Part shown: piece by piece, positions 4,883 to 6,997 of the stretch
How positions within the stretch are numbered: position 1 is the stretch's first letter
How the letters are laid out: each line of letters starts with the position of its first letter
From: an uncultured Eubacteriales bacterium
GTDB lineage: Bacteria; Bacillota; Clostridia; Oscillospirales; CAG-272
Assembly: GCA_934486825.1 (NCBI GenBank)
Contig: CAKSQF010000035.1
Coordinates: 1-6,997, forward strand
Length of the DNA stretch: 6,997 nucleotides
Direction of reading: 5' to 3'
Translations under genes and position numbers: made by a program
Notes under the pieces: model-generated
Told to the model about the DNA's origin: nothing
The model's input: the letters and a program-made list of their open reading frames with translations, nothing else
Database searches by the model: none

Positions 4883-5551
4883 ATGCGGGTAAAGATTTAT
4901 CAAATAAATCCCGAAAGGGATAGTAACCGAATGAAGTTTATGTCTCTAAGCGATAGTCTGTCCCCCGATCCGTCAATCTATGATGAAGTATTCGATGCGG
5001 AAATCGATGAAAACGAACTTGAAGAAATCTACGGTCGATTCAACACCGTGGGACATCCATTGTTCAGAGGTCATTCGTTGTCAGTATCCGATGTGGTGGT
5101 AGTAGACGGAAAAGCAAGTATCTGTCAAAGTGTCGGTTTCAGGGATGTTCCGTTTGATACAACCAAAGCACATAAGCCGGACAATCTTATGAGAGTGGTG
5201 TATGTTGAGCCGAATAAAGCGCCCTATGTCGCCGAGGTTGCCCATACACTTGAAGCCGAGCAAAAAGCAGTCGGTGGATATATAGAAGTTGTATATCCCG
5301 ACGATAACGAAACCTGCATCATTTGCAATGAGGAAGGCAAACTGATAGGAATGGAAGGCAACCGCAGAATCGGTGACGGTTCTTCTATTATTGCAGGGCC
5401 GTTTTTTATCTGCGGAACAACCGAAGAAGATTTCAGAGGTCTGACTGACAATGAGGTGGATTTATATATGGATCGTTTCAAAGAACCCGAGCAAATCAGC
5501 CCTGAAGAAGTAAGTGCCGATACAGGATGCACCATTATCTTTAGTATGTAA
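4883..5551 (+). CDS. YodL domain - DUF3846 fusion protein
   Basis: This 222-aa cytoplasmic protein has two recognisable parts. Residues 1-92 look like a YodL-type domain: KIYQINPERD, then LEEIYGRFN (46-54), HPLFRGHSLSVSDVVVVDG (58-76) and SVGFRDVPF. Residues about 103-203 look like DUF3846: MRVVYVEPNKAPYVAEV, GGYIEVVYPDD, ICNEEGKLIGMEGNRRIGDG and the IIAGPFFICG strand. Both domains are frequent on conjugative elements of gut Firmicutes, often together, and neither has a firmly known activity. ATG 4883 is preferred to the upstream in-frame ATG 4811 because AAAGGAG (4870-4876) lies 6 bases before it and the longer form would overlap the AbrB-like gene. The short tail after about 205 is acidic. 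Confidence 0.87.
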   Translation: MRVKIYQINPERDSNRMKFMSLSDSLSPDPSIYDEVFDAEIDENELEEIYGRFNTVGHPLFRGHSLSVSDVVVVDGKASICQSVGFRDVPFDTTKAHKPDNLMRVVYVEPNKAPYVAEVAHTLEAEQKAVGGYIEVVYPDDNETCIICNEEGKLIGMEGNRRIGDGSSIIAGPFFICGTTEEDFRGLTDNEVDLYMDRFKEPEQISPEEVSADTGCTIIFSM

Positions 5552-5574
5552 ATTAAAAACGGAGGTTAAGAATT

Positions 5575-5994
5575 ATGGCAGCAAAAAAGCAAACCGCAAA
5601 AGACAATCAGAAGCAAACCACAGCGACGGAAAATGAGAAAACACAGTATAAAATCCCGTTTATTACTGCGCGCATCGACAGAATTGCGTCAGATGCAAAC
5701 AGCAAAATCAAGGCAAATGCAAGTGTAACCATCGGAAATCATTTTGCTGTTCACGGCATCAAAATTTATGACGGCGGAGAAAAAGGGCTTCAAGTCCTCT
5801 ATCCCGGACATAAAGGTACGGATGGGAAGTTTTATGATGACTTTCACCCCATTACAAAAGAATCCCGCGAAGCACTCAACGGATATGTTCTTGATGCCTA
5901 TGAGCAGAAAATGGAACAAGCGCAGGCTGAACAGCAAACTGAGTCCGAAGAACTTGACGAAGACGAAGAACCTGCTTTCGAGCAGTCAATGTAA
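5575..5994 (+). CDS. SpoVG-family protein with extended tails
   Basis: This 139-aa protein has a SpoVG domain at about residues 30-117: ARIDRIASDANSKIKANASV, then GNHFAVHGIKIYDG (54-67), GLQVLYPG (71-78), and FHPITKESREALNGYVLDAY. Chromosomal SpoVG is a roughly 85-100-aa site-specific DNA- and RNA-binding regulator. Here a Lys/Gln/Thr-rich N-terminal extension (1-26) and an acidic, Gln-rich C-terminal tail (about 118-139) are added, as is usual for copies on conjugative elements. It probably acts as a nucleic-acid-binding regulator of the element rather than in sporulation (inference). The start is fixed by GGAGG at 5561-5565. The tail ends FEQSM, matching the DUF4314 protein's EQSM ending. 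The gap to the lipoprotein gene is 71 bases, without a clear promoter or terminator. Confidence 0.87.
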   Translation: MAAKKQTAKDNQKQTTATENEKTQYKIPFITARIDRIASDANSKIKANASVTIGNHFAVHGIKIYDGGEKGLQVLYPGHKGTDGKFYDDFHPITKESREALNGYVLDAYEQKMEQAQAEQQTESEELDEDEEPAFEQSM

Positions 5995-6065
5995 CTTGTT
6001 TTCGAAGTTTATAAAAAGTGCTGGACTTTTCACGGATTATCAGTATCCTGTAGGTAGAGGTGATC

Positions 6066-6734
6066 ATGATGACGAAACGGAAAATGCTCGCAGCCCTCCT
6101 CGCAGGACTGATCACGCTGAGCCTTGCGGGATGCGGTACGGATAAGACGGAAAATACAGGCAGCGATCCTGCAAGCACGGAAAGCGGCATCACGGCAACG
6201 GTCACGGACAGCACTGCCGAGCCAACCGCCGAGAGCAGCCTGCCTGCGGGTACGGAAAGCACGACCGAATATACAACAGAAAAAGAACAGGAAAGCAGTA
6301 CGGCCCCTGCCGACAGCGGCAAAACGGAAGCCGCCAAGCCTGCGGATACCGAACCGCCGACTGCGCCACCAAAGCAGACCGAATCGCCGAAAGTCACAGA
6401 GCCGCCGGAAAGCAAACCGACCGAATCTCCGAAGTCTGTCGATTCCACGCCAACCGAAACTACAAATCCGAAGCCTGCCGACCCACAGTTCGATATAAAC
6501 TATTGGCTTGAATTCGCAAGAAAATATGCTGAAAGCATAGGTCTTGCGATAGACCCCGAAGCAGTCTCCTGTTGGGACAACCCCATAATTGCCGGACCGA
6601 ACTCAAAATATCTTGAAAGAGATATAAAGACACGAATGAACAGATATAAAAATGTCGAAGGCTTTACGGATATTTGGGTATGGGCAGAACCGGACGGAAG
6701 CGGTAATTACAGACTGTTTATAGGCTACGCTTAA
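6066..6734 (+). CDS. Lipoprotein with Thr/Pro/Ser/Glu-rich stalk and a conserved-looking C-terminal domain
   Basis: A 222-aa membrane-anchored lipoprotein. Residues 1-23 are a classic lipoprotein signal: basic TKRK, a hydrophobic stretch (MLAALLAGLITLSL) and the lipobox L-A-G-C with Cys23 as the lipid-modified residue. Residues 24-141 are low-complexity, rich in Thr, Ser, Pro, Glu and Lys (e.g. TEPPESKPTESPKS), probably an extended wall-spanning stalk. Residues 142-222 form a compact domain (YWLEFARKYAESIGL, CWDNPIIAGPNSKYLERDI, and the end FTDIWVWAEPDGSGNYRLF) of a family I cannot name. AGAGG at 6056-6060 supports ATG 6066 or ATG 6069; GTG 6060 is too close. The stalk coding region is clearly more GC-rich than the end of the domain. 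Confidence 0.88.
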   Translation: MMTKRKMLAALLAGLITLSLAGCGTDKTENTGSDPASTESGITATVTDSTAEPTAESSLPAGTESTTEYTTEKEQESSTAPADSGKTEAAKPADTEPPTAPPKQTESPKVTEPPESKPTESPKSVDSTPTETTNPKPADPQFDINYWLEFARKYAESIGLAIDPEAVSCWDNPIIAGPNSKYLERDIKTRMNRYKNVEGFTDIWVWAEPDGSGNYRLFIGYA

Positions 6735-6751
6735 AAATATAAATCTAACGG

Positions 6752-6781
6752 AACGCATCGTTTAACAACGGTGTGTTTTTT
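6752..6781 (+). terminator. Rho-independent terminator after the lipoprotein gene
   Basis: An 11-bp stem (6752-6762 with 6767-6777, two G-U pairs) has a TAAC loop and a run of Ts at 6776-6781. It lies 17 bases after the lipoprotein stop codon. The next gene starts 24 bases later, so it either has a promoter overlapping this region or relies on read-through. Confidence 0.7.
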
Positions 6782-6804
6782 ATTATCTGAAAGGGTGAAA
6801 ATCA

Positions 6805-6997
6805 TTGAAGAACAGTTTTCTCAGAAGAAGTATTTCGCTTCTTCTATCTCTTATTATCTGTCTGTCAACCATTGTCGGAGTTGCATTAACCGCATCAGCG
6901 GCGAGTACCACAGGCAAAGCTATTGTCATTGGGTATCCCCGAAATGGTGACACCAATTACAGCACCGTAACATGGGGGCATGATGAACTGCACTATA
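6805..6997 (+). CDS. Secreted surface protein, N-terminal part only (possible thioester-domain adhesin)
   Basis: The first 64 codons are present and the frame is open to the window edge. TTG 6805 is chosen because AAAGGG at 6790-6795 sits 9 bases upstream and the frame gives a textbook Sec signal peptide: basic KNSFLRR, a hydrophobic core (SISLLLSLIICLSTIVGVAL) and an A-S-A cleavage site after residue 32. The alternative GTG 6795 frame gives no signal. The mature start (GKAIVIGYPRNGDTNYSTVT, then WGHDELHY) resembles the beginning of large thioester-domain (TQXA) surface proteins of gut Firmicutes, which adhere covalently and often continue into SpaA-like pilin repeats. That identity is a recollection based on about 28 residues, so it is only moderately likely; secretion is well supported. 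Confidence 0.75.
   Translation, partial: MKNSFLRRSISLLLSLIICLSTIVGVALTASAASTTGKAIVIGYPRNGDTNYSTVTWGHDELHY

Noticed and set aside
5876..6448. 190-codon antisense ORF over the SpoVG tail and lipoprotein stalk
   Set aside because: Its Ser/Gly/Val-rich content is the complement of the low-complexity stalk; no start signal.
6124..6498. 124-codon + strand ORF in the lipoprotein stalk
   Set aside because: Arg/Lys/Pro-rich frame-shifted reading of the same low-complexity sequence, without a ribosome site.
1..6997. CRISPR array, insertion sequence, retron, diversity-generating retroelement or toxin-antitoxin pair
   Set aside because: No spaced direct repeats, transposase, reverse transcriptase or recognisable toxin found; the AbrB-like protein has no toxin-like partner.

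Overview
The window reads as accessory DNA from an integrative/conjugative element (Tn1549/CTn-like cargo) of a gut Firmicute, probably a Clostridia/Oscillospiraceae (Ruminococcus-type) genome. The grounds are: strong AGGAGG-type ribosome binding sites before almost every gene, moderately AT-rich DNA, tightly packed or overlapping genes all on the + strand, and a set of families that travel together on such elements (DUF4314, orphan C5 cytosine methylase, YubB/Api92-like protein, Dam-type adenine methylase, AbrB-like small proteins, YodL+DUF3846, SpoVG). The taxon and element type are inferred from content. No integrase, relaxase or conjugation gene lies in the window.

Layout. 1-311 is non-coding, with three strong stem-loops followed by T-runs and a short stretch that looks like the T-arm of a tRNA on the minus strand. 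312-3252 is a compact gene block: a 21-codon possible leader ORF, DUF4314, the C5 methylase, the YubB-like protein, an unrecognised 195-aa protein and a 50-aa membrane protein, with ATGA or 8-nt overlaps at several junctions. 3253-3352 is a leader region with one terminator-like hairpin and a second hairpin that pairs directly with the next gene's Shine-Dalgarno. 3353-5994 is a second block: adenine methylase (TTG start), two small cysteine-cluster proteins (the second clearly AbrB-like, the first doubtful), YodL-DUF3846 and a SpoVG-family protein. 6066-6734 encodes a lipoprotein with a long Thr/Pro/Ser/Glu-rich stalk, followed by a terminator. The window then ends inside a secreted surface protein (TTG start, signal peptide), possibly a thioester-domain adhesin.

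How it may work together (inference): the two methylases have no visible restriction partner and probably mark the element's DNA against host nucleases during transfer. The AbrB-like and SpoVG proteins are candidate regulators. The YubB/DUF4314/YodL/DUF3846 proteins are typical but poorly understood mobile-element cargo. The lipoprotein and secreted protein act at the cell surface.

The most striking observation is a 151-codon open frame nested out of phase inside the C5 methylase gene (864-1319). It is preceded by a perfect AAGGAGGT at optimal distance. Its C-terminal half carries words (LTANTSESPN, LSDIL, KYFLS) that I recall, unverified, from free-standing phage proteins.
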